Source: Paragordius varius (taxonomy: Eukaryota > Nematomorpha). From it: a stretch of 64,000 nt of DNA. The notes beneath the pieces are model-generated. The model was not told where the DNA came from. It searched no databases and saw nothing but the letters and a program-made list of their open reading frames with translations. Both the position numbers and the translations under genes were made by a program. Shown piece by piece: positions 49,301 through 61,900 of the stretch (positions are counted from its first letter, which is position 1; every line of letters starts with the position of its first letter). Location of the stretch: assembly GCA_964247055.1 (NCBI GenBank), contig OZ176052.1, positions 2,046,001 through 2,110,000 of the forward strand, written 5' to 3'.

Positions 49301-52300
49301 ATTTTTAGGGGTGCATTTTTATCACGACGGCTCAAGGAAAGGGAAAAAGAAATGGAATTGGATCTTAGAGATCGCCAAAAAGAAAAGGAGGAAATCGAAG
49401 AAATCAAGCAAAGACTATGCGTGGAAGGAGCCCCTAATCTCGAAGAGGAATTAGCTAAAGTATATTATTTCATTTATTCCGACTATGTAATGAAATTTTA
49501 AAGTTTCAGTCAATATTCCTAAATTTTGTAGTTTAAAAAAGTCAACGACACTTTTTCAAAGAACTCAATTTAAAAATAAGTAGACCTATTTTTGTATTAT
49601 AATATTTTAGGAGTAGCTAATGCAATATAGGTGTTTAAAATGCGGTAAAACTAGAGTGTCCTTTAACCCCGCTATTTGTAACAGCCTTAAATCATATAGG
49701 CTAAAAAAAATATGGTTTTGCAGTTCAACACTAAGCTTGCTTTAAAATTAAATTTTGGATTTATTCAAAATGTAGTTGGAAAAGAGCCGATCACAGCATT
49801 TAAAACCTCAACTTAGACTTGAACAAGAGATATCTGATGAAAACGAAGTTAAAGAAACATCTAAAACATCTTCAAAACACAAAAATAAGAGCAATCGAGA
49901 ATCAAAATCTAAACGCCACAAATCAAAATCGTCCTCACCACTACCAATGGATACTGATATTACTGAAATGTAATAGATTTATTTTTAATTCAATACACCT
50001 TTAATCACTATTCAACTCTTGATTTTTTTCCTTTTATGTGTTTCAGGGCTTGGCTAAATATTTTGTTTTTACCATATTTTAATTTCCCATTTTCAAGTAT
50101 CTAAAAATACCAGTAACTTTTAATTCTAGCTGCTCTTATTTAATAAAAATTCTAGTAAATATTTATTAAAACATAAAAATAATAATATGCCAAATCAAAG
50201 TTATCTCAATTATTAATTTACCCCAAAAACACATGATTTATTTTTAAGGGTGAACTTAATATGTTTGAACGTGAATTTTACTTAATTAATTTATGATATT
50301 GATAGAAATACTCAAAAAGATCTAACAACGACAACAACCGTTAAAAGTTTTGTTGAAATTGAAACATTATCAACACCGGAACAAATCAATGGCCCACCCA
50401 AACAAATTATTGATATTGGTAAAAGAATTTAACAAATTTCTTTTTTAATTTTTTTATTTATATAAAATTTATCAAAATTAGATGACGTCAAATCCAATTC
50501 TGAAGATGAAAATGCCATTGAATTTGTTTCTCACCTGCAAACTGTAAATGAAACGAAAACAACTGAAAATGGTTTTGACGCTAATGCACAACCCTTCCCT
50601 GAACCGCAGTATAAACCTATTGGTTTCAAAACTATACAACTTGGTATGACTATATTGTTTTGAATTTGACAGGTTATATACCATTTACAACAATTAAAAT
50701 TCACCTTCCATTAATATCTTTAAAAAATCAAATTTTGTATCAAATTAAAATAATACTGAAAAAATAATAAACTATGCCATAAAGATATGTTTCATATTAT
50801 TAATGTGTTATATTAGTGCGAAAATAAACACATAATTCATTTTTAGGGTGAATTTTAATTCAAGGGTTTTGAACTGTAAGTGGTATATGTAAAATATTTT
50901 TTTAAATTGTTTTTATAGAGTCAACCATATTTTTAACATCTTAATTTTAATGATACGGTTTCCTTTATATTAAAATAGAGATTATGATTATATTTAATAA
51001 AAATATATTCATTTTTTAAGTTGCGGTTTTTATTGAAATACCTGAATTTTTATTTTTAATCTTTTTTTCAAATTTTAACGTATAAATCTTGATTTTGCAG
51101 AGAAAAAAGTTACAAATGTTGATTCTTCCATGTTTGGTGGTGATGACGAGGAAACACAAGCTCCTAAGAAAAAATTAGTTCCCTTAATAGGTTTGAAATC
51201 ATTATATTTTGTATTATATTATTTTTTTATAATCGCTTTAAAATTATTTTCAATTAATTTTTTAATGTAGATGAAACATCCAATGATACACCAAATCAAA
51301 TAATTAATGGTAACGCTAATAATTCCACCATTTCAGTCGAGGAAAAGCGTCAAGCTATTAAACGTTTAATCGAAAAAATCCCGACAAATAAATCCAAACT
51401 TTTTGCCTACAAAATTGAATGGGATCTTGTTGATAATGTTATTATTTTTATACATTTTTTTACATATATATTTGGCTTTAAAATTATTCTATATTGAATC
51501 CTAAAATTAAATTAGGTTTTACGTTTATAGAATAAATAATCCTTTGGATTTTTTAATAAAATTTGTTCGTTCGTTACAATAAAATCTTTATAAGTTTGAT
51601 TAAAAAACTTGAGTACGTAAATTTAGTAATATATGTTTTCAATATTTGGTTATTTAGCCCACAAAAATATTAGAGTACGAGTCCAATGCTATATTTGTAT
51701 GTAATTAAAGATAAGGTTTAATTTTAAATGGTCATATATCATAAATTAATAATTATTTTATTCTTTTATTAGATTTTAATGGAAAAGCGCATAAAACCAT
51801 GGATCAATAAAAAAATAATTGAATATATTGGAGAGGAAGAACCAACTTTGGTTGAATTTATTTGCACAAAACTTATTGGACACAATGACCCACAATCCAT
51901 ACTTGATGACATACTAATGGTATATATATTTATTATTTTCGTATTTAATGTTTTGAAATCAATGTAAAAAATATAAAAACAAAATTTTTTTTAAAAGACA
52001 ACCATTTTTTTTTTCAACTTAAAATTTATCCTATAAAAAACATGAAATTACAAACGTAAAATACATAATTGATTGTGTTAGCAATTACATTTCTATATAC
52101 TAGTTTAAAACAATGAGTTATATATAAAAAAATGTAGATCAAAAAGTGTGGTTGTCTTTTTTTAAAAAACAATTTTTTATGTATATTAATTTTTTTGGTC
52201 TATTTCTATCAAATTTTAATATGTGCAAATTTTTTTCGCCATGTTAATATATCACCGTTATGAATGCATTTATTACCAATTAGCAACAATTTTTTTGCGT

Positions 52301-52453
52301 CCTTTAAAAAGCATTGACTTTTATAATTATTTGAATCTAATATAGGTTTTAGACGAGGAAGCCGAAGTGTTTATTATAAAATTATGGAGACTTTTGATTT
52401 ATGAAATTGAAGCTAAAAGATCTGATGTGCTGAAATCCGTTACTGGTGATTGA
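43373..52453 (+). CDS. RBM25: RNA-binding protein 25 (splicing regulator)
   Basis: Nuclear U1-associated splicing factor. Exons: 43373-43423, 43480-43590, 43777-43933, 44357-44448, 44536-44617, 44931-45053, 45668-45786, 46523-46686, 47077-47142, 47634-47859, 48612-48775, 49309-49459, 49776-49969, 50306-50418, 50482-50643, 51101-51190, 51271-51437, 51773-51919, 52346-52453; total 2487 nt (828 aa; the human protein is 843), all phases closing. Pro-rich N-terminus (FPNPGIPIIPVPVVPP); RRM about residues 66-145 with RNP2 VFVGNI and RNP1 LQGFGFCEY; Arg/Glu-rich helical region about 246-502; RS-like segment RKRSRRSRSRSP; C-terminal PWI domain about 735-820 with PWINKKIIEYIGEEEPTLVE, DPQSILDDILMVLDEEAEVF and KLWRLLIYE. 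An AATAAA at 52636 lies about 180 nt after the stop. A chance in-frame stop just after 49970 is intronic: the GTAATA donor before it joins the next exon in phase. Confidence 0.97.
45240..45502. mobile_element. MITE family B, degraded copy in RBM25 intron
   Basis: AAGACCGTTGTACCC, GATGTATATTGGTAACACAA and TTTGTCCGTATAATTTATAT follow family B order. The left end is poorly preserved. Confidence 0.55.
48874..49072. mobile_element. MITE family B, copy in RBM25 intron
   Basis: Starts TACAGTAAAATGAAACC and ends ATAATTTGAATTTTAACTGCAT. A further degraded copy lies at about 51966-52220 (AAGACAACCATTTTTTTT...GTGGTTGTCTTTTTTT). Confidence 0.6.
50677..50888. mobile_element. MITE family A, copy 7
   Basis: TATACCATTTACAACAATTA at the left; GAACTGTAAGTGGTATAT at the right. 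It lies in the RBM25 intron between 50643 and 51101. Confidence 0.8.
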
Positions 52454-52938
52454 AAAATTTTAAATTCAAATCCTTCAAAACCCTCCTATATAACATAACA
52501 TGGACAACTGCTAAGTTTTTGTATTTATTTGTGGAATATGTGTGATAATGATATGATGATCTATAGAGATGTATTTATCTATATATAAATGTATGCATAT
52601 ATGTTAAAGGTATAGGTATTGTATGATATGTATCCAATAAATATATGATACAGATGAATTAATGAAACCATAATATTTTATAGCTATATATTAGTGATAA
52701 TAAGTTTAAAATACAAGAGTTACATATTTGCATATTTGATAATTATTGGAGAATTTCGACCACAAAAGTCAATTTATTTTCATGTCTTTCATACGACCGT
52801 TTTTGTGCACATTTTTTAATACATATAAAAAATTATTCTAATATATTTATTTTTTCTATATAAAATACATTATTTTTTTACACATATTCATTAATCTATT
52901 TTGTGTGATATTATTGCAAAAATGTTTGGTGGATCCAA
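52454..52938. other. 3' UTRs of two convergent genes
   Basis: RBM25 (plus) ends at 52453 and the zinc-finger gene (minus) at 52939. Polyadenylation signals are AATAAA at 52636 (plus) and TTTATT at 52846-52851 (minus). Confidence 0.6.
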
Positions 52939-55900
52939 TTAATTATCAATAATCAATTCGTGTTCCGAATCACTCAAATTGGAATCTTCATTTTCCTCGC
53001 TAATATCTTCTCCGTTTAAATTTTGTTTTTCTGAAATGTTTGTATCAATATCAGCATTGGCAGCGTTTAATGTGGTTGAATTTTGAGTTGATTCTACGTA
53101 AAGATTTGTTTTACCATGTACCTACAGTAATATACATGGAATTAAAATATAAAATTCAAATAATTTAGTTATTGCTGTTGTAATTAAAAATTGTGAATAT
53201 AATTTAGAACAAAAGGGAGCGCTGTTTTATTTTAATTATCGGAAAAGTTGTTTATATACAAAGTAAACTTCCTTTATGTAAAACATAAAATCGCCCAAAA
53301 TATATTATTTTTATCTCCAAAAATATGTCAACTCTTTCGGCAAAACGAAACATTTTTTACGGATTAATCATTTCCAGGCATCTCTTTAAGGTATACAATT
53401 ATTTTTTTCGAAATAACAAAATTACTTTTTGGTGTCTTGTAATTTGCGTAATTTTTGCAGCTGAATAATCACAATGATGGCATTTATGCCTATAATTTCG
53501 CCCATGAAAACGCAAATGTTTCGAAAGGACGCGTTTTATGACAAAGTTGGCAGGACATTTTGGACAGTTAAACATTCCTTTTATCATACCACCAGATATT
53601 TTATTCGATTCTTTGAATGAGTGCGATAACATTTGTTCACTGGGGTTTGGAGGTGAATTTATAGCTAAAAAATTAAATGATACTTTATAAAATATATGTT
53701 TTGATAAATAGTATATTTACTTAAAATAATCTTTTAAAAAATGTAGAATACCATCTAATGTTTCTTCCTGATAGTTTTTGTGTTCGTCATATGTTAAATT
53801 TGAAATTTCACCTAAATGTAAATAATAAATATTATATAAAACCAAATATATATAACCATTTTTAAATCAAAGCCGCGGTTCCTACCTATCATGTTAATTT
53901 ATTTTTTATAATGACATAATTTTTTATATTGTTTAATAATATATATAATTTTATAATAAAAATAATATACACTAACAAGTTGTTTGGTATTTTTGTTATG
54001 TCTACAGTTTTTTGAGATTACAAAAATCAAAAACTAAAAATCATAATCATTAACCAAAAAATAATCTCTACCACATAACGGTTTTTATTCGTAAATTTAA
54101 AAGTTAAACTAATTATATATCAATTTTTGATAGCCTAAACAGGTTAGGATATTTTATAGCAGTGGTATCATACCGCGGCCCTAAGAGTGCTTTAAAATTG
54201 CCCTATGACCATATTGATATTTAAATTATTTTTTTATTGATGAATTTTTAAAATACACATAAACGAATTTTAGCTCATAATTATTTTCTTTATATTTAAT
54301 TTAGGTAATTTTCATTTTTTACCCAATAATATAAAAAAATTTCCCTACATTAAAATGATTTCAAAATTTTGGCACCCGTTGTTTTTGTTTTCTGTATTCT
54401 ATTTTCTTTTCTATTCTAAAATTTTATTGCATTCTTTTTTGTATTTAAGCCTTTCACCCAAACTTGCATATACATATTCTTTTTATTGCTATCCTGCATC
54501 ATTTTTTAATTCCCATAAAATATTTTTCAAATCAACATCATTAAATTTCGGCCTGTTAATTCCTATTTTTTTGAAAAATTACACAATATTTAAACATAAA
54601 AAAGGCCGACATCTAGTTCTAAATGCGATTAGGCAAAACCAAATTTGTCAAAAATTGGTTAATATCAAAATCAATGTTGTTATCAAATTTTAATTTTACG
54701 AGTTAGCTGGATTTACAAGCGATCCGCAAAATATTATGGTGCTGATTTAGAGTAGAAATATGTGTATATGTGTCAAATAGCTATGGAATATTTGTCATTA
54801 TAAGGTTCATATCCCTCGAAAAAAAATATATTTTATTTGGCCCGTCAAATTTTTTAGCGAGTACCAATGTTTTATACCATTTAAAGAGTTAGCATTTTGT
54901 TCGGATGCTGGATTATCGTTTGGGGCGTAATGCATTTTTAGGTGATTGGCAAATCTGGTGGGGTTAGCGCAATTAAACGTACAATTGGGACAGAATTGGA
55001 GCTTTGTTTTAAGGCCCTTGAAACGAATATATATTACAGTAAAATTTGAAATTATACAAACAAAACGTTAAAATATGAAGACAAATTTTTTTTTAAACGA
55101 CAACCATACTTTTTAGATCTTAATTTTTTGTAAATATAATTTATTCTAAATTTGAGAGTATGAAATAGAAATGTTTTTATTTTTATATTTTGCAGGCGGA
55201 AAGAAAAATAAGGTTTAAAAATTATGTTCGTCTTTTAATAAAAAATATTTGTCTTTATTATTAAACCGTTTTGTCCGTATAAATTTAATTTTTACTGTAT
55301 ATGAAAATATAAATTGTTAATAACTCGCATATTAAAGTTTAAAATAGTCGAATAATCTTTTAATGTAAATTACAAATCATTATATTGAACCAAAGTATTT
55401 TAACAAAAAATTTAGTTTTGCATTCAAGTTTTTGACAAAAATCATAATTTTTCCCAAAAGAAAATTGTATAGCTACATACCTTTCTTTTACCATGTAAAG
55501 TGGCGTGTATTCGTACGTTAGCTCGCCGTGTCCCTAAATGAGGGCAATAAGGACATTTAAACATGCGAGTGTAGCGACCATTCTTAAGGCCCCAAGCAAC
55601 AGTTATATCTTTTAAGCCATCTTTGTTCCAAGTACATGGTTTAGGTGGTTGTCTAATGAAATTTAAGGGCATAAAATAAAATTTATTAAGTTTAAGCAAC
55701 ATTTTTCTACAAATCTAACACGCGACCACACAAAATATCTGATAAACAGGTAAATTTTAGATTTCAAGTATTTAAAAATTCTTAATCAACATCCATTTTT
55801 TTATTAAAAAATTTCTGCAAATTTTCAAAAGAATTTTTCCATTTTGACACCAACTAATATAAGGCTAAATATGTCAAATAATCAAGAAAAACACAAAAGT

Positions 55901-58900
55901 TTATTCTGCATCCAAAGAAGTAACAAGGGTCAACTTTATAAAACCGGACAAAAAAGGTTTTACACGATAAACATATATTAATTACTTGGGTGGATCTAAA
56001 AGGCTTTCATCGACAAAATGTTCAGGTGAATTTATAATAGCTGGTTTTTGGGGCAATTCTTGTTGCCAATATTGATCAAACAAATTAATTGGAGTTTTTC
56101 TATTTGATGAGTTTTCTACGCATTTATCAGTATTTTCAAACCGTTTACTAATTTCTTCCTCATTGTATAATTGATTGTTTTTAATTGGTGATAGATCTTT
56201 GTTGTCTTTATCATTTGTATAATGCGTGGTTAGAGGAGGAGATACATATCCTGATTGTTTGTTTTTTGTTACAGTTAGGTTATTCAAAGATATTTCTTCA
56301 GTTGTTTTGGCAGTGTTGGATTGCGAATAAATTTCGCTTTTTGCATTAGTGTCACTCGGTGGTGAAAACCATTGAGCATATATATCTTGGATACTAAAAT
56401 CGGGTTTATTGTTGAGATTAGGTAGTTTTTGTATATTGATATTCTTTCCAACTGTAATATCTAAATTTTCAGGCTGTTCTTTTTTGATATTTATAACATT
56501 TTCGTGAGATGTTAGGGTTTTAGTAGGTTCTTTTTTATTGTAATTATTGTTATCATTGATCGCATCTTTGGGAATGGTATCCAAGTGTTGATTTTGTTGT
56601 TTTATATATAGATTGTATAATTGATAAATGTTGTTATTGGTTAGACGCGCTTTATCTATAATGAATAAAGCAATGAATTAAAAATTTGTTGAATAAATAT
56701 AATAATTTGGTTAAATTAGTGCTTGTTAAAAAGACAAGGAAGAAAGGCATGCTGCATTTGACAAAAACAACAGAAACACATAAAACATACCTACCTAAGG
56801 GGGCATCAACTTCACCGTTGCTTTGGCTTGTTGTATTTTGCTTTTTGACATCATCGGCATCATTAGTTATTCTATTATCTAACATGAAACATTAAAGTAA
56901 AAATTAAATGAAAACAAAACATAAAAAGTAAAAGGCTTATTATATATACGAGAACCATATTTCTTGATCCCCTCTTCTGTAAAACTTATATGATAACGGT
57001 CGTATTTCGAAAGTAAATGTTACTTTACATCTCTATTCCTTATTTCGCAATCCAATAAATAGATCATATTAAACAAATACAAGGATAATTATTATGTTTT
57101 GTCTATGATCTTTTTATTGTTTTCACAATGTACAGAAACAGTTATGGGTCTTTAGGAAGGGAATAAGAATTAAATAAGTTTGAACAAGTGAGTATGAATT
57201 TTTAGGAAATAATGTAATATGTATAATTGATGCAAGAAAAGCCGTACTTGTATATAGATTAATAGCAACTTATAGTACCCAACCCTATAAAACCAACAAT
57301 ATGACTATTTACTGTATATTTTCTTTAATGCAAGATTAAATAAATAAAATACCCATTTCAGTTTCTAGCTGTTTGTTGTCTTTAATCTGAGGGTTAGCGT
57401 GGTTCATGTTGGGGTCTGTGTTGGGATCGTAGGCAGAAAGTCTATTTAGGATTTCTTGCGGGTTTGGTACGTGCATACGTAAATGTTGCCACAGCATTCG
57501 TTTAAGTGGTACATAGTAAGGACAAAATGGACACTTAAAGTATGGTCCATTGTAATTGGCTCCTAATTAGGAAATAGAATAAAAATGTATTATAAGGATT
57601 TAGAATAATATTTTTGTTCTCATTTCAACACTATTGGTAAAAAACGGTTCCGAAACAAATGGTTCCACTTTCCACAGAAAAAATAAAAAAGCACGCAATT
57701 TGAACCGGAACCGTTTCTATAAAGCCGATGCGGTTAAATAAGAAACAATGTTTAGAAGCAAAACCTCTATCCAATTATGTTATTTTGAAAATCCCATACT
57801 AAAGGATATGCAAAAGGTAAGGTACATACATGTATTGGAAAAATTTAAATTTTATCAGATCGTTGAAACTAGAAACAATTTGGTCTGGCTCAATAGTTTT
57901 TTAATGGAAAGAAAATTATTTGTGTCTCCCTTTTCAATAAAAGATGGAGTCGAAACCAGAGATAAAAAAAAGTTACTTAAACTTTAACCAAAATTTGGTT
58001 TTGCTCAAATCCTGTAAACATAATTTCAAAAAAAGGCCCCAACCTTGTGAAGCAGCAACAGGAGACATTTTGGGAGGAAATTCATGTAGTTCCATATGCC
58101 TTTTGTAAGCCGATTGCTTATTGCTAATGAAGGGACAGATGGAACAAGGATAAACATTAGTCCTCGGGTTTCCGGCCGCCGTTGTAGTCAAGTTATTTGT
58201 TACCGTTTTCTTAAGGGGTGGTATGATAATTTTTCGGGTGGTTAATGGAACGTTTGGATTTGCTTGATGTAGTTGGGCTTGATTTTGTTGTAATGAGGAG
58301 GATGGTGGATTCATATTGCCATTTATTGATATGCCCTTGGGGGTATTAGCAGCAGCATTACCTAAAAAAGGAAATAATAAGAAATCATAAATGGTGTGTG
58401 TATTATAAGCCATTAAAATATATATATCGCAAATATGTAATTTTCTAATATCGAAGACTTAATCATCCATTTTTTAAAACTGGCAAGCGTTTACCTGTAA
58501 AAATAACTTGGACAACTTCTTTTTCATTAAACAAAAAAATGTTTTAAACATTTCATAATTAAGATAAGGGTTTTACAAAAAAAGTACCTTTCATTCCAAT
58601 TGCTACACCACTAGTACACATCATAAGAGCATTCAAAGTATCTTGATTTAGATTTTCGGAGGCTGATAACTGAGACAATTTTTCATTAGCTAATCGTTCA
58701 ATATTTGCGTTATTTAACGTGCTAGTAGAATTATTGTTGTTATTGTTGGTGCAAGAAGAAACCGTGTTGGAATTCATCAAGAGTTGAGACATGGAAGCGA
58801 GATGATCTGTCCCTCCACCAGACACTACGCCTGTTGGGAGAGATGGGCCCGTTATAACTGCCCGGTCATAGTAATTATCTACAACGGGCATAATGGCACG

Positions 58901-61900
58901 CGTATCCAACGAAAGAATATCTAAGGCAGGTAGAGAGTAAATACAGTTAGTGAAAAAGATTATAAGGTTGACAAAACCCTAAATTATCTAAGGCTAATAA
59001 TATTTTTTACAAAAAAAACAAAAATTTTTGACCCTTATTTTAATTTTTTTAACCTGATTGGTTACAAATGTAAAATGTATAAATTGAATATGTTACCAAA
59101 ACATCTCTATTTTCTATTTTTCAAAGTCGTGGATTATATTAAAAAAGTAAGGTTAAATGAGTATGGCTGTCTTTTTACAAAGCTTTTTGTCTTGTAGTTT
59201 TTGCGTTTTGTCTTTACGATTAAAAAGTTTTTACTGTAAGTAGCCATAAAATATTTGGATAAAACCACTAATTTATAATATTTTATGATAATAATCTCTT
59301 TTTTAAGCCGAATTAACCTCACTTTTTAAGCAATAGTTAATTCGTTTTTAAAAAACTGTTACATATAACTTCCAAATATCAATTCATTGCAAACATTGAA
59401 TAATTAAGAAAAAAGAACATAAAAAATACCATTGGGTGGAGCTGAGCAAGGCGATTTGAGTGTAAATTGATGGATTTCTGTAACGTGATTTTCCGTTTCC
59501 CGGCGACTAGAATGCTTGAAATCACAAAATTTGCATTTATAAACCAGGAGAGGATTGTGGAAGTAAGACGAGGTTTGAGCAGCCAAGATTGAACTCAAAT
59601 TCGTAAAGTTGTTGGCCATTAGAGATTTTTCTATTTTTTGTTAGGAAAAAACATTTATTTTACAGATTCGACGATATATCTATATATTAGCCCTTTTTAT
59701 AAAGAGCAGCAACTTTTAGATCCTTTTTTTTGAGTATCTAATTTATATAATAGGGTTATACATGGGAGTTAGGAGAATTCGATTAAAAAATAAATATTTA
59801 AAAACGGTGTTTTCTCACCCATATAGTAAGTTGCAAAATCTTACAACTAACAAACTTTATCGTACTTTTAAGAATAATTAAAGAATAAACAACATACCAT
59901 CAAGATAGCTTTTGCTGGCATCATTATGTGTGAGCTTGCCTTTGCCACTCGAGGTGGATAAGTAGGGTATTCCGTGTCCATTTAGGGCTTTATTTTTACG
60001 GACCTTTCCACCATCTGGCGTGGATGTATGTTTAACATCAGTAGAGTTTGTAGTAGAAGAACTCCTATGGGCCGTTTCTGTCGACTCAAAGAAATTGTTA
60101 TTACTGGCATTATTTTCCATTTCTTGTTCGTCCTGATTTTGTTGTTGTTGATGTTGTTTAGCTCGTTGGTTTTGAAAGTAAGCGGCAAAACTGTTTAGGA
60201 AGGAGGCTGTGGCATCGGGTGAAGGATTATACCCATAACTATTACTGTTTGTGTTGTAATAACAGGTTGTGTTTAACAACGGATCGCCATTCAAACCTAC
60301 CGTGGCACCGTGTTCATCTCGTTTCATGATTCGGATAGGAAGCTTGTTTAGCTCTTCAATTTCTTTCAGGGCCTGAGGTGATTTAACAATGTGGGGGCCT
60401 AGGCCACCACTATCCTTGAGACTAGCCGTCGGGGTGTTCATATTATTCAAGTGTTTAGCCTTAATGTGTTTACTAATGTCCCAAGACCAGTACGACCGTT
60501 TCCCACACTCTGAGCAATTGTACAGTTTTTCACTGGCATGTACGGCAATGTGAAGTTTAATCTTTGCGGCACAATTGGACACATAACTACAAACGGGGCA
60601 ACCGAAAACATTCTTACCTGAATAAAAGGTTAAAAAATTATGTGAAATGCAAAAATGATTGATTTTGAGTATTTAATAACAAAAACCTTTGCGTATACTA
60701 TTATAAGGAAATTGTATTAAAGAAATGTCTAAGTTATATTTTTTGTTTAAAATATTATTTAAATTATTCAAAAAAATGAGTTTTAAGGCTAAAATCGATA
60801 AAAGTAATTGTAATGATAAAAAAAATAAAAATACCGGCAGAAGAGGAGCCAGGTGTATTCGCACTAGAAGGTGAGCCAGTTTTACGGGATGATACATTAT
60901 TATTATTGCCAGTGTTGGATTTTTGCTGTGCCATAGATTCACCATATCTAACAAAGTAAATCACATTTTATGTAAAGTGAAATTGTACAAATGTATAAAA
61001 CTGCGAAAAGCTAATTATTCATTAAAATTTGGTTTTATCCTATATTTTGCATTAATTTACTTAGATTTTTTTTTATTATGCCATACTACACCATCAATCA
61101 GTTTTAAGATACAAAAATTATAATATATCATTTACAGTTCAAATTCAACCTTGAACAATTCAAATTCACCCTAAAAATAAATATGTGTTTTCGAACTAAT
61201 CTAACTCATTATTAATATGCAATATATCTTTATGGCATAGTTTATTATTTTTCAGTATTATTTTAATTTAAAACAAAATTTTTATTTTTAAAAATAAATA
61301 TAGGTAATTTTTAATCTTAAAAAACATATATTTTAAGTGAAGGTGAATTTGAATTGTTCGAGGGTGAATTATTGTTTAAGGGTGAATTTGAATTGTTTAA
61401 GGGTGAATTTGAATTGTTAAAGGGTAAATTTAAATTGTCAATGTATATATTGAAATTATGTAATCTGTTTAAAGTTATATTGAAAAAAGAGGTACTTATT
61501 AGGGGTAGAACTATTCCCATTTTCTCGATCAGTCAACAAATTGTTGGCCGCCTTATTTTGTTGTTGACTTTTATGCGATGATGCGGTTAGAGATTTGGAT
61601 AGACTACTACTATGTGTGGTATTATTACTGTTGGTATTTTCATTGTCTTTACCATTGAATATGCTGTTGAGGTAGGCTTCATACGTATTATTTGGGTCTG
61701 GGGATAGGGGTGATTTCCATTTTGTTGTGTTATAATTGTTATTTGATTTCCTAGAATTATTATTGCTTTTTTGGTGGTCTTCATTGCGAGTATTAGATTC
61801 CGTATTTAAACCAAAGTTATTTACTAAACCATTATTTTTATTCTGATCTTTATCACCAGTGTAACCGGTCAAAGAAGATTTAAGGTAATAATAGTAAAAG

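Noticed and set aside
49970-49975. Apparent stop codons ending RBM25 after the segment DTDITEM
   Set aside because: A GTAATA donor overlaps them and joins the exon at 50306 in phase; the PWI domain downstream confirms the longer reading.
54355-54693. 112-codon plus-strand frame
   Set aside because: Lies inside the hAT-like element, is Phe/Leu-rich from AT composition, and shows no transposase motif.
61354-61581. 75-codon plus-strand frame (KGEFELL repeats)
   Set aside because: Translation of the family A MITE right arm plus antisense of a zinc-finger exon.
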